Positions 42,610 to 52,601 of a DNA stretch of 64,000 nucleotides are shown here, piece by piece; the stretch's first letter is position 1; the number at the start of each line of letters is the position of its first letter. The notes under the pieces are model-generated. The model did no database searches and was not told the origin of the DNA. It saw nothing but the letters and a program-made list of their open reading frames with translations. The translations under genes were made by a program, and so were the position numbers. The stretch comes from an uncultured Bacteroidales bacterium (GTDB lineage Bacteria; Bacteroidota; Bacteroidia; Bacteroidales; UBA932), in NCBI GenBank assembly GCA_900316675.1, contig ONDR01000007.1, positions 40,022 through 104,021 of the forward strand, in the 5' to 3' direction.

Positions 42610-44704
42610 AAAGGCTTCAGACACCGAAATCCAGTTTCTTCCCGGGGTGGGGCCCAAAAGGGCAGCGCTTCTGGCTAGGGAGTTGGGGGTCGGTACCATT
42701 GGAGACCTTGTAAAAATCTATCCCTTCAGGCATATAGACCGCAGTACATTCACCCCTATAGCAGAGGTGGTGCCGGATGCTGCGATGGTACAGGTAAAGG
42801 CGCAGGTGGTGTCCGTAGAGACACCGCCAAAACGCCTTAAGGTTACCGTCAAGGATGACACCGGAGAAATGGACCTGGTGTTCTTCAAAGGCGTAAAATA
42901 TACCGCAGAAAAGCTTGTGCCCGGGGCTGTTTTCACCTTTTTCGGGAAGCCGGCTCTTTTTAACGGCAGGCTTAACATGGTTCACCCGGAAATAGATCCT
43001 GCGCCTGCGCCCGGTGCGGCCAGTCAGGCTGGGGTTATGACCGGAGTGTATCCTTCTACGGAAAAGCTGCGTAACGCCGGCATAACCGCCAAGGTTATGA
43101 ATAAGCTCATGGCCAACGCCTTAAGAATGGTGCTGCCGGAGGTAACGGAAACTCTGCCGCAGTACGTCCTTCAAGAAAATTCCCTGCTAAGCCTGCAACA
43201 GGCCCTGCGCAACATTCATTTTCCCAAGGATGCGGAACTGCTTAAAAGGGCCCGATACAGACTTAAGTTCGAGGAGCTGTTCCTTCTTCAGCTGTCGCTG
43301 CTTAAGCAGAAGTTCATCCGCAGCCGCGGGGAGAACGGAATTGTAATGGCAAAGGTGGGGGAGGACTTCAATAAATGCTACGACGCCCTTCCGTATCAGC
43401 TTACAGGCGCCCAGAAAAGGGTTATCAAAGAGATTCGCACAGACCTTATGAGCGGGCATCAGATGAACCGCCTGCTTCAGGGTGACGTTGGCTCCGGCAA
43501 GACCATGGTGGCTGTACTGACGGCTCTGCTGGCTGTTGGCAACGGCTATCAGGCCTGCATAATGGCTCCTACGGAAGTACTTGCCCGTCAGCATTTTGCG
43601 AATATATCAAAATACCTTGCCCCTACGGGCGTCAAGGCTGCAGTACTGACAGGAAGCACCAAGGCATCGGAACGCAAAAAGCTGCTTCCGGCCCTGGCTA
43701 ACGGAGAGATCGGCATAATTGTGGGCACGCATGCCCTTATAGAAGATACGGTTGTTTTTAAGAACCTGGGGCTGGCTATTATAGACGAGCAGCATCGTTT
43801 TGGCGTGGAGCAGAGGGCCCGGCTGTGGGGCAAAACCACCGCAGGCCTGCCTCCGCACGTGCTGGTAATGACGGCTACCCCTATCCCACGTACGCTGGCG
43901 ATGACGCTTTACGGAGACCTGGATGTGTCCGTTATTGACGAGATGCCGCCAGGACGCAAGCCCATCCAGACGCTGCTGATTACAGAAAAGCAGCGTCCCG
44001 CCCTGTGGCGTTTTATCAAGGATCAGATAGCCCTGGGCCGTCAGGCCTTCATAGTATATCCGCTTATTTTCGAGAGTGAAAAGCTTGATTATCAGAACCT
44101 TGAGCAGGGCTATGAAAAGGTGGTGCAGGCCTTCCCCTTCCCTCCGTACAAGGTGGCCATCGTGCACGGGCAGCAGGCGAATGATGTTAAGACTTTTAAC
44201 ATGGACGCCTTCGTGGCAGGAAGGGCTAACATATTGGTTTCCACCACGGTAATAGAGGTGGGCGTGGATGTTCCCAATGCTTCCGTAATGGTGATAGAGA
44301 GTGCGGAGCGCTTCGGCCTTAGCCAGCTGCACCAGCTGCGCGGCCGTGTCGGGCGTGGCGCTGACAAATCTTACTGCATCCTTGTCAAAGGGGATAAGGT
44401 GGGTAAGGACAGCCAGCATCGACTTGAACTGCTCTGCAACACAGAGAATGGCTTTGACCTTGCAGAAGAGGACATGAGGATGCGCGGCCCGGGAGACCTT
44501 GAGGGCACGCAGCAGAGTGGCCTGCCAATCAACCTGAACATTGCGTCCCTGGCAAAGGATGGTCAGATTCTCCAGGCGGCAAGGGGCTACGCAGAGCGCG
44601 TGCTGGCGGCGGATCCGGCGCTGGAACTTCCTGTCAACCGCCTGCTGCGGATAGAGCTGGCAAAGGGAAAATATGAAGTAAAAGATTATAGCAAGATAAG
44701 TTAG
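42602..44704 (+). CDS. recG: ATP-dependent DNA helicase RecG
   Basis: 700 residues. N-terminal wedge/OB fold (about 1-180), helicase motifs [29 protein letters not shown] and [14 protein letters not shown], and the TRG motif region at the end. It reverses stalled replication forks. It is translationally coupled to recA through an 8-bp overlap, an unusual and functionally sensible pair. Confidence 0.96.
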   Translation: MIKKASDTEIQFLPGVGPKRAALLARELGVGTIGDLVKIYPFRHIDRSTFTPIAEVVPDAAMVQVKAQVVSVETPPKRLKVTVKDDTGEMDLVFFKGVKYTAEKLVPGAVFTFFGKPALFNGRLNMVHPEIDPAPAPGAASQAGVMTGVYPSTEKLRNAGITAKVMNKLMANALRMVLPEVTETLPQYVLQENSLLSLQQALRNIHFPKDAELLKRARYRLKFEELFLLQLSLLKQKFIRSRGENGIVMAKVGEDFNKCYDALPYQLTGAQKRVIKEIRTDLMSGHQMNRLLQGDVGSGKTMVAVLTALLAVGNGYQACIMAPTEVLARQHFANISKYLAPTGVKAAVLTGSTKASERKKLLPALANGEIGIIVGTHALIEDTVVFKNLGLAIIDEQHRFGVEQRARLWGKTTAGLPPHVLVMTATPIPRTLAMTLYGDLDVSVIDEMPPGRKPIQTLLITEKQRPALWRFIKDQIALGRQAFIVYPLIFESEKLDYQNLEQGYEKVVQAFPFPPYKVAIVHGQQANDVKTFNMDAFVAGRANILVSTTVIEVGVDVPNASVMVIESAERFGLSQLHQLRGRVGRGADKSYCILVKGDKVGKDSQHRLELLCNTENGFDLAEEDMRMRGPGDLEGTQQSGLPINLNIASLAKDGQILQAARGYAERVLAADPALELPVNRLLRIELAKGKYEVKDYSKIS

Positions 44705-44706
44705 AG

Positions 44707-45342
44707 ATGCTGGTAGAGATTTGTGCAGATGGGCTTGGTGCGGCGCGCGATGCCGTAAGGGCCGATGCGGACAGGATAGAGTTGTGCGAGGACCTGTCCT
44801 GCGGGGGCATTACTCCTTCGCATGAGGTTTTGGACGAGGCTGCTTCGCTTGGCGTGCCCGTTAACGTGCTTATACGCCCCCGTGGCGGCGATTTTGTGTA
44901 CAATTACGCAGAGATCCGCTCCATTCTTTTCAATATTGCCTATTGCGGCAATGTTGGTGTGAACGGCGTCGTTATTGGTGCGCTTACTCCTGACGGTCGG
45001 GTTGATGTGCCTCTTTGCTGGGACTTCATAGATCTGGCCCGCAGCTACGGGCTTTCCGTTACCTTCCACAGGGCGATAGACCGTACTGCCGATATCATGG
45101 AGGCTCTGGATGATGTCCTTTCCCTTGGGGTGGACAGAATCCTTACTTCCGGCGGAGCGGACTCGGCTCCTGAGGGCGCGGCGGTCATCCGGCGTATGGT
45201 CGAGAGGGCTGCTGGCAGGGCTGTTATTCTTGCCGGGGCCGGAATTACTCCGGAGAATGCCTTAGATCTTGTCAATGCTACCGGTGTAACAGAAATTCAT
45301 GGTTCAAGAACATCTATAATTAATGCAATTAAAAAGAAATAA
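44707..45342 (+). CDS. cutC: CutC family protein
   Basis: 211 residues, TIM-barrel CutC: VEICADGL, AGADRIELCEDLSCGGITPS-like segment, LIRPRGGDF, FHRAIDR, ILTSGG and EIHGSR. It was once linked to copper tolerance; its real role is uncertain. It starts 2 bp after recG in the same operon. Confidence 0.92.
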   Translation: MLVEICADGLGAARDAVRADADRIELCEDLSCGGITPSHEVLDEAASLGVPVNVLIRPRGGDFVYNYAEIRSILFNIAYCGNVGVNGVVIGALTPDGRVDVPLCWDFIDLARSYGLSVTFHRAIDRTADIMEALDDVLSLGVDRILTSGGADSAPEGAAVIRRMVERAAGRAVILAGAGITPENALDLVNATGVTEIHGSRTSIINAIKKK

Positions 45343-45363
45343 TAACCTTCATCCTGCTCCCGT

Positions 45364-45371
45364 TAGATTTG
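45364..45371 (+). promoter_or_regulatory. -7 element of the second WYL regulator
   Basis: TAGATTTG, 45 bp before the ATG at 45416. It lies inside the longer possible frame that would start in cutC, so the shorter start is preferred. Confidence 0.5.
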
Positions 45372-45415
45372 GGGTTAGGTCGCAGGATATAGGTTATTAT
45401 TTCGAAAAAAGCGGT

Positions 45416-46315
45416 ATGGTTAAGGAGCTGATTAGGAAGTACTTATGGCTGGTGGACCAGTTCAGCCGGGCCTCGTCGCGGGGGCTGACGCTGGAGCAGG
45501 TTATGCGCCGCTGGGAGCAGCGCTGGGGAGAGCCATACAACCGCCGCAGCTTCTTTAACCATCGATCCGCCATACTGGAAATTTTTGACATAGAGATTAA
45601 ATGCGACCGCAGTACAAATCTTTACTACATAGATAGGGAAGAGCTGGAAGACAGCGATACAAGGTCGTCGTGGTTAATCAATACTTTTACGGTTAACAGC
45701 CTGCTGTCCATGAGCAAGGAAGGCCTGGCCGGAAGGGTGTCGGTAGAGAACATACCGTCCGGACAGAAGTGGCTGGTGACGCTTATGGATGCGATGCTGC
45801 AGGGAGAGGAACTGCTTCTGGACTACCAGAAGTATACGGACAACCCCATGGAACAGCTTACAGTGCAGCCTTATGCCCTTAAAGAGGTAGAGAAGCGATG
45901 GTATCTTGTGGCCTTCAGCAAGGCCAGGAAGGCCCTGCGTATGTATAGCCTGGACAGAATCAAGGGGCTTGCCGGTACGGGCAGGCACTTTCGCATGCCG
46001 GAAGATTTCGATGTGGATTTCCTGTTCAGGAATAGTTTTGGGGCTTACATTACAGAGCGTAAAGACGTAAGGCATATTGTGCTCAAGGCTACGGAGCGTG
46101 AGGCAAAGTACCTGCGGGACTTGCCGCTTCATCACAGCCAGGAAGAACCCCGCCCGGGTATTTTTACCCTGGATGTTGCAATCGGGGAGGACCTGGTTCT
46201 TGAGCTACTTCGCCACGGGAACCGCCTGGAAGTACTGGAACCGCAGGAATTGCGCCAGAGAATTGCAGAAGAATTCACTGCAGCATCGGCAATGTATGGG
46301 AATAACAATAAATAA
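45416..46315 (+). CDS. WYL-domain transcriptional regulator (paralogue)
   Basis: 299 residues with the same layout as the island WYL protein: HTH (YLWLVDQFSRA, LTLEQVMRRWEQ, RRSFFNHRSAIL), WYL core EKRWYLVAFSKA and WCX tail. It shares IEIKCDRS with the island paralogue. Its 3' end also has a second, truncated relative at 47864, just before the S9 peptidase gene, showing that a WYL-S9 pair was once duplicated. Confidence 0.85.
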   Translation: MVKELIRKYLWLVDQFSRASSRGLTLEQVMRRWEQRWGEPYNRRSFFNHRSAILEIFDIEIKCDRSTNLYYIDREELEDSDTRSSWLINTFTVNSLLSMSKEGLAGRVSVENIPSGQKWLVTLMDAMLQGEELLLDYQKYTDNPMEQLTVQPYALKEVEKRWYLVAFSKARKALRMYSLDRIKGLAGTGRHFRMPEDFDVDFLFRNSFGAYITERKDVRHIVLKATEREAKYLRDLPLHHSQEEPRPGIFTLDVAIGEDLVLELLRHGNRLEVLEPQELRQRIAEEFTAASAMYGNNNK

Positions 46316-46322
46316 AAAATAT

Positions 46323-46595
46323 ATGAACTTAATTAAAACTACCGCGGCGCTGGCCGCCGCACTCACAGTTATGAGTTGCTCACAGAAAGCCGCTAACACG
46401 GCGGAAGATGGCTACATCGGCCCTGCAAACCTTACCATCCAGGATGGAAAAATGACTCCGGAAGTACTGCTTTCCCTTGGCAGGCTGTCAGACGCGCAGC
46501 TGTCGCCGGAGCGGCCATTATTGCCAACGCAAGCGGAACCGGAGCCGCACCGTATTACTACGTTGCAGACCATATCGGCAGCATCAGAGCAATAG
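46323..46595 (+). pseudogene. Truncated 5' end of an S9 peptidase gene
   Basis: The first 62 codons (MNLIKTTAALAAALTVMSCSQ onward, through GYIGP and MTPEVLLSLGRLSD) match the start of the intact S9 gene at 47938. Similarity ends abruptly at TCGCCGGA near 46509. The remaining frame is unrelated and closes at 46595. A lipobox is still present. It is a remnant left by a rearrangement. Confidence 0.85.
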
Positions 46596-47509
46596 TTGAC
46601 TCTCAGAGCAACATTGTAGAGCGCAATGACTATTACGCTTACGGCAAACGCCACACTACAGGGCGCACGTACGCCACCTTGGCCAACTCACAGCTTCTGT
46701 TCAGCGGCAAAGAAGACCAGGGCCAGGCGCTGGACCTTGCCAGCGGAGCTACCATCGGCACCAGCGACCTTAGCATCCTGGACTTCGGAGCACGCCACTA
46801 TGACCCCATCGTCCCCCGTTGGACCACGCAAGACCCTCTGGCAGAGAAATACTTCCCGATAAATCCCTACGCCTATTGTGCCGGGGATCCGGTGAATATA
46901 ATAGATCCTTTTGGTAGAGATACTGTTTTAGTTTTAGATAAGTCCATAAGACCACAAGATAATGGGGCAAAAGGGACAAGCTATACCGCTGAAGTGTATT
47001 ACATAGGTAATGGCATTGTCTCTAATAAATATAGGGGTAGCTCTTATCCAAATTCCGTATCAAATATCAATAATGCGGCAGCATACAACACGGTAAACGA
47101 GGGTACTTATCCATACAATAATAAGTTTGGACATAGCAAAGGAGGGAAAAAAGGTTTAAACATAGTTGATGATGCTGGTTTGAGAAATGTTCCGGCTACT
47201 AACCCACAAGGACAGGAGGTTATGGCGACTAATGTAAATGTTCACTCTGGTTTTAGTGATAATGGTAATTATAATAGCCGAGGTTCTCATGCTTGTATTA
47301 CTATACATCCAGATGATGCAAGTGATTTTTTTGAGAATTTTAATTGGACAAATACCTTAGAGACGACAGGAAATTCAAAAGGAATGATTATTATTTCGAG
47401 AAATGAAGATACGAACATTAAACTTAAAAAAGATGTTGGCATTTTACCAAAGAGTTTTTATGACAAGTTTATTAGCTTTATCAATAGCTTTTTGGGACGC
47501 AAAAAGTGA
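46508..47509 (+). pseudogene. Orphan RHS core plus C-terminal toxin tip (L,D-transpeptidase-like)
   Basis: An open frame of 333 codons without a usable start, out of phase with the S9 remnant. The first part is RHS core: YYVADHIGSIRAIVDS, ERNDYYAYGKR, LDFGARHYDP, WTTQDPLAEKY and NPYAYCAGDPVNIIDPFG, the usual junction to the toxin. The tip (about 195 residues, AT-rich) has VNVHSG, then SRGSHACITI, resembling the His...S-x-G-C motif of YkuD-type L,D-transpeptidases. A peptidoglycan target is thus possible. It probably serves as a silent cassette. Confidence 0.7.
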
Positions 47510-47843
47510 AGATAAAAAAGGAGATTTGTCGAATCTCTTTATGGAGATTATTCGTGCATACAGTGATAGAAACGCAGAAGCATTAGAATACTATAATGGC
47601 ATTTTGTATCAATATCTTATAGAGGACCCAGAGAACTTCATAGTTATTCTTTCAAATCAATCACAATCGGTTAAGAAAAGGGTCTATTATGAAATTCAAT
47701 CACCTGTTAATGACTCTATTAATGTGCAAGAGTTAGATCTGTTAGTAAATAAAATTTGTAATAATTTTTCATTTTATGTTGTAAGAATCAGGGTGCTGAT
47801 ATCGCTTATTATTGCTAAAGGAAAGTATTCAAACTCTTCCTAG
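47460..47843 (+). CDS. Probable immunity protein to the RHS tip
   Basis: About 127 residues from ATG 47460 (the frame is open from 47403). It is AT-rich like the toxin tip, begins before the toxin frame ends, and follows it directly: the standard place for an immunity gene. The N-terminus MTSLLALSIAFWDAK is hydrophobic and may be an export signal, fitting a cell-wall-directed toxin. The body is acidic and helical, with no recognised family. Confidence 0.55.
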   Translation: MTSLLALSIAFWDAKSEDKKGDLSNLFMEIIRAYSDRNAEALEYYNGILYQYLIEDPENFIVILSNQSQSVKKRVYYEIQSPVNDSINVQELDLLVNKICNNFSFYVVRIRVLISLIIAKGKYSNSS

Positions 47844-47863
47844 CAGCCGCTGCTCGACGAAGT

Positions 47864-47941
47864 CTCCGTTCCCGCCTGGCCGAAGAATTCTCCCAAGCCG
47901 CCGCGCTATATAATGCAAATAACAAAAATCAAACTATATGA
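47864..47941 (+). pseudogene. 3' remnant of a third WYL gene
   Basis: Codons encode RSRLAEEFSQAAALYNANN, matching the end of the WYL protein at 46315 (RQRIAEEFTAASAMYGNNN). The frame closes with TGA overlapping the S9 start (ATGA). The rest of the gene is missing, replaced by the RHS cassette. Confidence 0.75.
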
Positions 47942-50112
47942 ACTTTATTAAATCTACAGCGGTGCTGGCCGCCGCTCTATCAATTATGAGCTGTTCTCAG
48001 ACAAAGGAAAATGCCGCGAATGACGGCTACATCGGCCCCTCTACTATGACTATTGAGGATGGCAAAATGACCCCGGAAGTGCTTCTGAGCCTTGGAAGGC
48101 TGTCTGATCCGCAGCTTTCGCCGGACGGCAAAGTTGTACTTTATGGCGTAAGCTACACTTCCATCGAAGAGAACCGCAGCTGCCGTAACCTGTTCATCTG
48201 CAATGTGGATGGTTCTGATGTACGCCAGCTTACAAAGGATGGCAAGAGCATCAATGCAGCCCGCTGGGCAAATGACGGCAAGGCTATCTTCTTCCTTCAG
48301 GGCGCTCAGCTCTGGAAGGCTGCTTATTCAGACGGCTCACTTGGAAGCCGCACCCAGCTTTCAGAGGTCGAAGAGGGCGTTTCTGACTACCTTCTTTCCC
48401 CTGACCAGAACAAGGTGATTTATGTAAGCACAGTGCCTTCAAACGTCAAGTCTCCGGCCGACAGCGACCCTGCCCTTGACAAGGCTAAAGCCTATGTAAC
48501 AGAGGACCTTATGTACCGTCACTGGGACCACTGGGTAACTGAACTTCCGCACTCTTATGTTGCAGAATTTGGTTCAGAAAAGATTACAAAAGACAACTCT
48601 GTAGATATTCTTGGCGGCCCGGATGTTAAGTTCGAGCTTCCGCTTGAGCCTTATGGCGGCGCAGAGCAGCTTTGCTGGAGCCCGGACGGCAAAAAGATTG
48701 CCTACTCTTGCAAGAAGCTCGCCGGCAAGCAGTATGCCTTCTCTACCAATACCGACATCTATGTTTATGATGTTGAGACAAAGGCCGATGTAAAGGTTTC
48801 AGAGGCAGGTGGTTATGACACCGATCCCGTTTGGAGCCCGGACGGCAAGTACATCGCATGGTGTAGCATGAGCCGCGATGGCTACGAGGCAGATCAGGTT
48901 CGCCTTGCACTTTATGACACCGAGTCTGGTGCCATCAGCTACCTTCAGGGCTTTGACAACAACGTTGAGGGCATTGTTTGGAATGGCAGCGACATCTACT
49001 TCAGCGCACTTTATTCCGATGCTGTAAAGGGCATCTTCAAGACCGATGTCAATCTTGCTCCAGCACAGCTTCTTACCCCCAAGGCTGCATGGTACGACTT
49101 TGGCAGCCCGTTTGCAATCCAGGAGGACGGAACCCTTCTTGCAAGCTGGTGCAGCATGGATTTCCCTACAGAGCTCGTAGCTATCAAAGAAGGTCAGCCC
49201 GTTGCCATCACCAAGGAAAACGAGCATATTCTCAGCCAGCTGAAAGAGCATAAGACAGAAAAGCGCATTGTCAAGACTGTTGACGGAAAAGATATGCTTA
49301 CCTGGGTTCTTCTGCCCCCGGACTTTGATCCTGCAAAGAAATATCCTGCAATTGAAATCTGCCTTGGAGGCCCTCAGGGCTCGCTTAGCCAGGGCTGGTC
49401 ATACAGATGGAACTACCGCCTTATGTGCAGCCAGGGTTATGTTGTGGTGCTGCCCAACAGGCGCGGCACAACCGCATTCGGCCAGGATTGGTGCGAGCAG
49501 ATTTCCGGCGACTACTGCGGCCTTAATATCCAGGATTACCTGAGTGCTGCCAAGATGATTAAGGCAGAGCCTTACGTAGGTAAGCTTGCTGCTTGCGGTG
49601 CTTCTTACGGCGGCTTCTCTGTTTACTATCTTGCCGGTATTCATGGCGATGTTTACGACTGCTTCATCGCTCACGCAGGTATTTTTGACGAGAAATACAT
49701 GTACTACGAGACCGAGGAACTCTGGTTCCCCAACTGGGATAACGGCGGCCTTACAGAGTACGCTTACGCGCAGGGCCAGGTTGGCCCCAAGGGCGACGGC
49801 GTCACCTTTGGCGGAATGCAGCAGGCAGGATCTCCTTGGAGCAATGCTCCCAAGAGCGTTCGCCACTACACCAAGGGCTCTCCTAATGTAAACGTAACTA
49901 ATTGGCATACACCTATTTTGTGTATCCATGGTATGATGGATTACCGCATTCCTTACGATCAGGGAATGGCAGCCTTCAACGCCGCCCAGATGATGGGTGT
50001 TCCTTCTAAACTCATTGTATTCCCTGAAGAGAATCATTGGATTCTGAAGCCTCAGAATGCACTCTTCTGGCATCGCAGTTACTTTGACTGGCTTGATAAG
50101 TGGTGTAAATAA
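47938..50112 (+). CDS. S9 family peptidase (acylaminoacyl/dipeptidyl peptidase-like) lipoprotein
   Basis: 724 residues, lipobox SIMSC. N-terminal beta-propeller (WSPDGKKIAY, WSPDGKYIAW and similar blades) and C-terminal alpha/beta hydrolase with GASYGG (nucleophile Ser), an Asp in IHGMMDYRIP and the His in EENHW. It probably trims peptides in the periplasm or at the surface. Its 5' end is duplicated at 46323. Confidence 0.92.
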   Translation: MNFIKSTAVLAAALSIMSCSQTKENAANDGYIGPSTMTIEDGKMTPEVLLSLGRLSDPQLSPDGKVVLYGVSYTSIEENRSCRNLFICNVDGSDVRQLTKDGKSINAARWANDGKAIFFLQGAQLWKAAYSDGSLGSRTQLSEVEEGVSDYLLSPDQNKVIYVSTVPSNVKSPADSDPALDKAKAYVTEDLMYRHWDHWVTELPHSYVAEFGSEKITKDNSVDILGGPDVKFELPLEPYGGAEQLCWSPDGKKIAYSCKKLAGKQYAFSTNTDIYVYDVETKADVKVSEAGGYDTDPVWSPDGKYIAWCSMSRDGYEADQVRLALYDTESGAISYLQGFDNNVEGIVWNGSDIYFSALYSDAVKGIFKTDVNLAPAQLLTPKAAWYDFGSPFAIQEDGTLLASWCSMDFPTELVAIKEGQPVAITKENEHILSQLKEHKTEKRIVKTVDGKDMLTWVLLPPDFDPAKKYPAIEICLGGPQGSLSQGWSYRWNYRLMCSQGYVVVLPNRRGTTAFGQDWCEQISGDYCGLNIQDYLSAAKMIKAEPYVGKLAACGASYGGFSVYYLAGIHGDVYDCFIAHAGIFDEKYMYYETEELWFPNWDNGGLTEYAYAQGQVGPKGDGVTFGGMQQAGSPWSNAPKSVRHYTKGSPNVNVTNWHTPILCIHGMMDYRIPYDQGMAAFNAAQMMGVPSKLIVFPEENHWILKPQNALFWHRSYFDWLDKWCK

Positions 50113-50114
50113 CC

Positions 50115-52598
50115 ATGAAGAAAAGACTAATAACCACACTTCTTTTCCTGGCCTCCACCCTTGCTGTAAGGGCGGAGGGCTGGATACGCATCAACCAACT
50201 TGGATACTTGCCGCAATCTGCCAAGGTGGCCGTGCTTATGAGTACGGAAGCGCTTGACGTACAGGAGTTTACCCTGGAAGAAACCTTCAGCGGCAAAGAG
50301 GTTTGGCGTAGCTCCGCCATCCGGGCCACCGGTCCTATGGGCAAGATGGCCGGAACCTGGCGGCTGGACTTCAGCGCATTTACAGGGGAGGGCAGCTACC
50401 GGCTCTGCGCCGGCGGCGTCAAATCCCAGCCTTTCCCGGTGAAGCCCACCGTCTATGACGGCACGGCAGACTTTGTACTTAATTACATGCGTCAGCAGCG
50501 CTGCGGTTTTAATCCATACCTTAAGGACAGCTGCCACAAAAAAGACGGCATTATCATATACCATCCTGACAAAACAGGCCAGTATCTGGACGTTCGTGGA
50601 GGGTGGCACGATGCCAGCGACTGCCTTCAGTACAGCACTACTTCTGCAAACGCCGTTTACCAGATGATGGTGGCCTATAAGGCTAATCCTCAGGTATTTA
50701 CAGATAGATATGATGCAATGGGCCTGCCCGGAGCAAACGGCATTCCGGACATCGTGGACGAGATTAAATGGGGTATGGACTGGCTGCTTAGGATGAATCC
50801 CGGCCCCCGGGAATTCTACAACCAGCTGGCGGACGACCGTGACCACGTTGGCATGCGTCTGCCCCCTGAAGATCAGGCAGACTACGACTGGGGCCCCGGC
50901 GGCGCCCGTCCTGTTTATTTTGTAACAGGACAGCCGCAAATGCGCGGACGCAAGACCGGACGTATGAACTCCAGTACCGGTGTTTCCAGCATCACTGCCA
51001 AGTTCTCAAGTGATTACGCCCTGGGAGCATCCATTCTTGAACCTTACTATCCGGAATATGCCGCCAAGCTTCGTGAAAGGGCGGCGGAGGGCTTTGTCTT
51101 TGGTGAAGAAAAGCCCGGCTACAGCCAGACTGCATCTGTGCTTTCTCCGTACATTTACGAAGAGACCAACTGGGTGGACGACATGGAGCTTGCCGGCGCG
51201 GAGCTATTCCGCCTGACGGGCGAAAGAAAATATTTGGACAAGGCCGTGGAATACGGCCGGATGGAGCCTGTGACGCCCTGGATGGGTGCCGACAGCGCCC
51301 TTCACTACCAGTGGTATCCGTTCATGAACATGGGCCATGCGCTGGTAGCTGAGCTTGGAAACGGCCGCGTCCGCGCCGAATTCATCCGTAACCTTCGCTC
51401 TGGAATAGACCGCACCTGGCAGAAGGCCAAGGATACTCCGTTCATGTATGGTATTCCCGGCATCTGGTGTTCTAACAACCTTACTGTGGCCATGCTCACC
51501 CAGTGCATATTGTACCGCGAACTGTCCGGCGACCGCAGCTACGAGCTGATGGAAGGCGCTCTTCGCGACTGGCTCTTTGGCTGCAATCCCTGGGGCGTCA
51601 GCATGATAGTGGAGCTGCCCCGTGGGGGAGTGTATCCTACCCAGGCGCACTCCTGCTTTGTAGTGCTTAAGAAAGGCAATACTACCGGAGGCCTGGTAGA
51701 CGGCCCTGTGTACAGTACCATATTCGGCAGCCTTAAGGGCGTAACCATGGAAGGCGGCATAGACTATGAGCTCTTCCAGCCCGGAGACCGAGTTTACCAC
51801 GACAGTGTGCACGACTATTCTACCAACGAGCCCACAATGGACGGTACGGCCAGCCTTACCTTCCCGCTGTCTTATTACCAGAGCCGTGCCCATGCTGCGG
51901 CCGGCCTTGCCAATGAAACGGACAAAAACGTCTGGGTTAACGGCGGAATAATCCGCCGGGACCCTTCGCAAAAGCGTATCACTCTGGTGTTTACGGCTGA
52001 CGATATGGCTGACGGGGCGGATCGCATCATAAGCACTCTTAAGAAAGAAAAGATAAAGGGAGCCTTCTTCTTTACCGGTAAGTTCTACGAGCTTTATCCG
52101 GACATCATACGGCGCCTGCTGGCAGACGGCCACTATGTTGGAAGTCACAGCTACGGGCATCTGCTTTACATGCCGTGGGAGAACCGCGACAGCCTGCTTG
52201 TGAGCAGGGAGGAGTTCGTGGCCGACATGCGTCGCAGCTATGCTAAGATGGCGGAGTTCGGCATCGAACCAAAGGATGCGCCGTACTTTATTCCGCCTTA
52301 CGAGTACTACAATTCTACCATCGCTTCGTGGGCGAAAGATCTTGGCTTACAGGTGATTAACTTTACTCCGGGAACGGGTTCCAACGGGGACTATACCACT
52401 CCGGATATGAAGAATTACATGAGCAACAAATACATTTGGGACCGTATTATGAAGTACGAGAAAGAGCATACTCTTAACGGCCATTTCATGCTCATTCATT
52501 TTGGAACGTCGCCGCTTAGGACAGAGAAGTTTTACGATATGCTTCCGGACCTGATAAAGACCCTGCGAAAGAGGGGCTATTCATTTGATTCATTGTAA
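50115..52598 (+). CDS. GH9 endoglucanase-like domain fused to a NodB/CE4-type domain
   Basis: 827 residues, exported (signal ending VRA). An Ig-like N domain (INQLGYLPQSAKVAVL) precedes the GH9 (alpha/alpha)6 barrel (about 110-590), with GGWHDASDC (Asp pair), QAHSCFV and STNEPTMDG (catalytic Glu). From about 610 a polysaccharide-deacetylase-like domain follows: FTADDMADGADRI, GAFFFTGKF and GSHSYGHLL. The first motif departs from the usual TFDDG and RPPYG is IPPYE, so deacetylase activity is uncertain. It starts 2 bp after the S9 gene and ends 3 bp before recX. Confidence 0.88.
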   Translation: MKKRLITTLLFLASTLAVRAEGWIRINQLGYLPQSAKVAVLMSTEALDVQEFTLEETFSGKEVWRSSAIRATGPMGKMAGTWRLDFSAFTGEGSYRLCAGGVKSQPFPVKPTVYDGTADFVLNYMRQQRCGFNPYLKDSCHKKDGIIIYHPDKTGQYLDVRGGWHDASDCLQYSTTSANAVYQMMVAYKANPQVFTDRYDAMGLPGANGIPDIVDEIKWGMDWLLRMNPGPREFYNQLADDRDHVGMRLPPEDQADYDWGPGGARPVYFVTGQPQMRGRKTGRMNSSTGVSSITAKFSSDYALGASILEPYYPEYAAKLRERAAEGFVFGEEKPGYSQTASVLSPYIYEETNWVDDMELAGAELFRLTGERKYLDKAVEYGRMEPVTPWMGADSALHYQWYPFMNMGHALVAELGNGRVRAEFIRNLRSGIDRTWQKAKDTPFMYGIPGIWCSNNLTVAMLTQCILYRELSGDRSYELMEGALRDWLFGCNPWGVSMIVELPRGGVYPTQAHSCFVVLKKGNTTGGLVDGPVYSTIFGSLKGVTMEGGIDYELFQPGDRVYHDSVHDYSTNEPTMDGTASLTFPLSYYQSRAHAAAGLANETDKNVWVNGGIIRRDPSQKRITLVFTADDMADGADRIISTLKKEKIKGAFFFTGKFYELYPDIIRRLLADGHYVGSHSYGHLLYMPWENRDSLLVSREEFVADMRRSYAKMAEFGIEPKDAPYFIPPYEYYNSTIASWAKDLGLQVINFTPGTGSNGDYTTPDMKNYMSNKYIWDRIMKYEKEHTLNGHFMLIHFGTSPLRTEKFYDMLPDLIKTLRKRGYSFDSL

Positions 52599-52601
52599 GT
52601 T

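Noticed and set aside
43607..44419. 270-codon minus-strand open frame
   Set aside because: Shadow of recG; composition follows the opposite strand.
51204..52160. 318-codon minus-strand open frame
   Set aside because: Antisense to the GH9-CE4 gene; no promoter, start context or recognisable motif.
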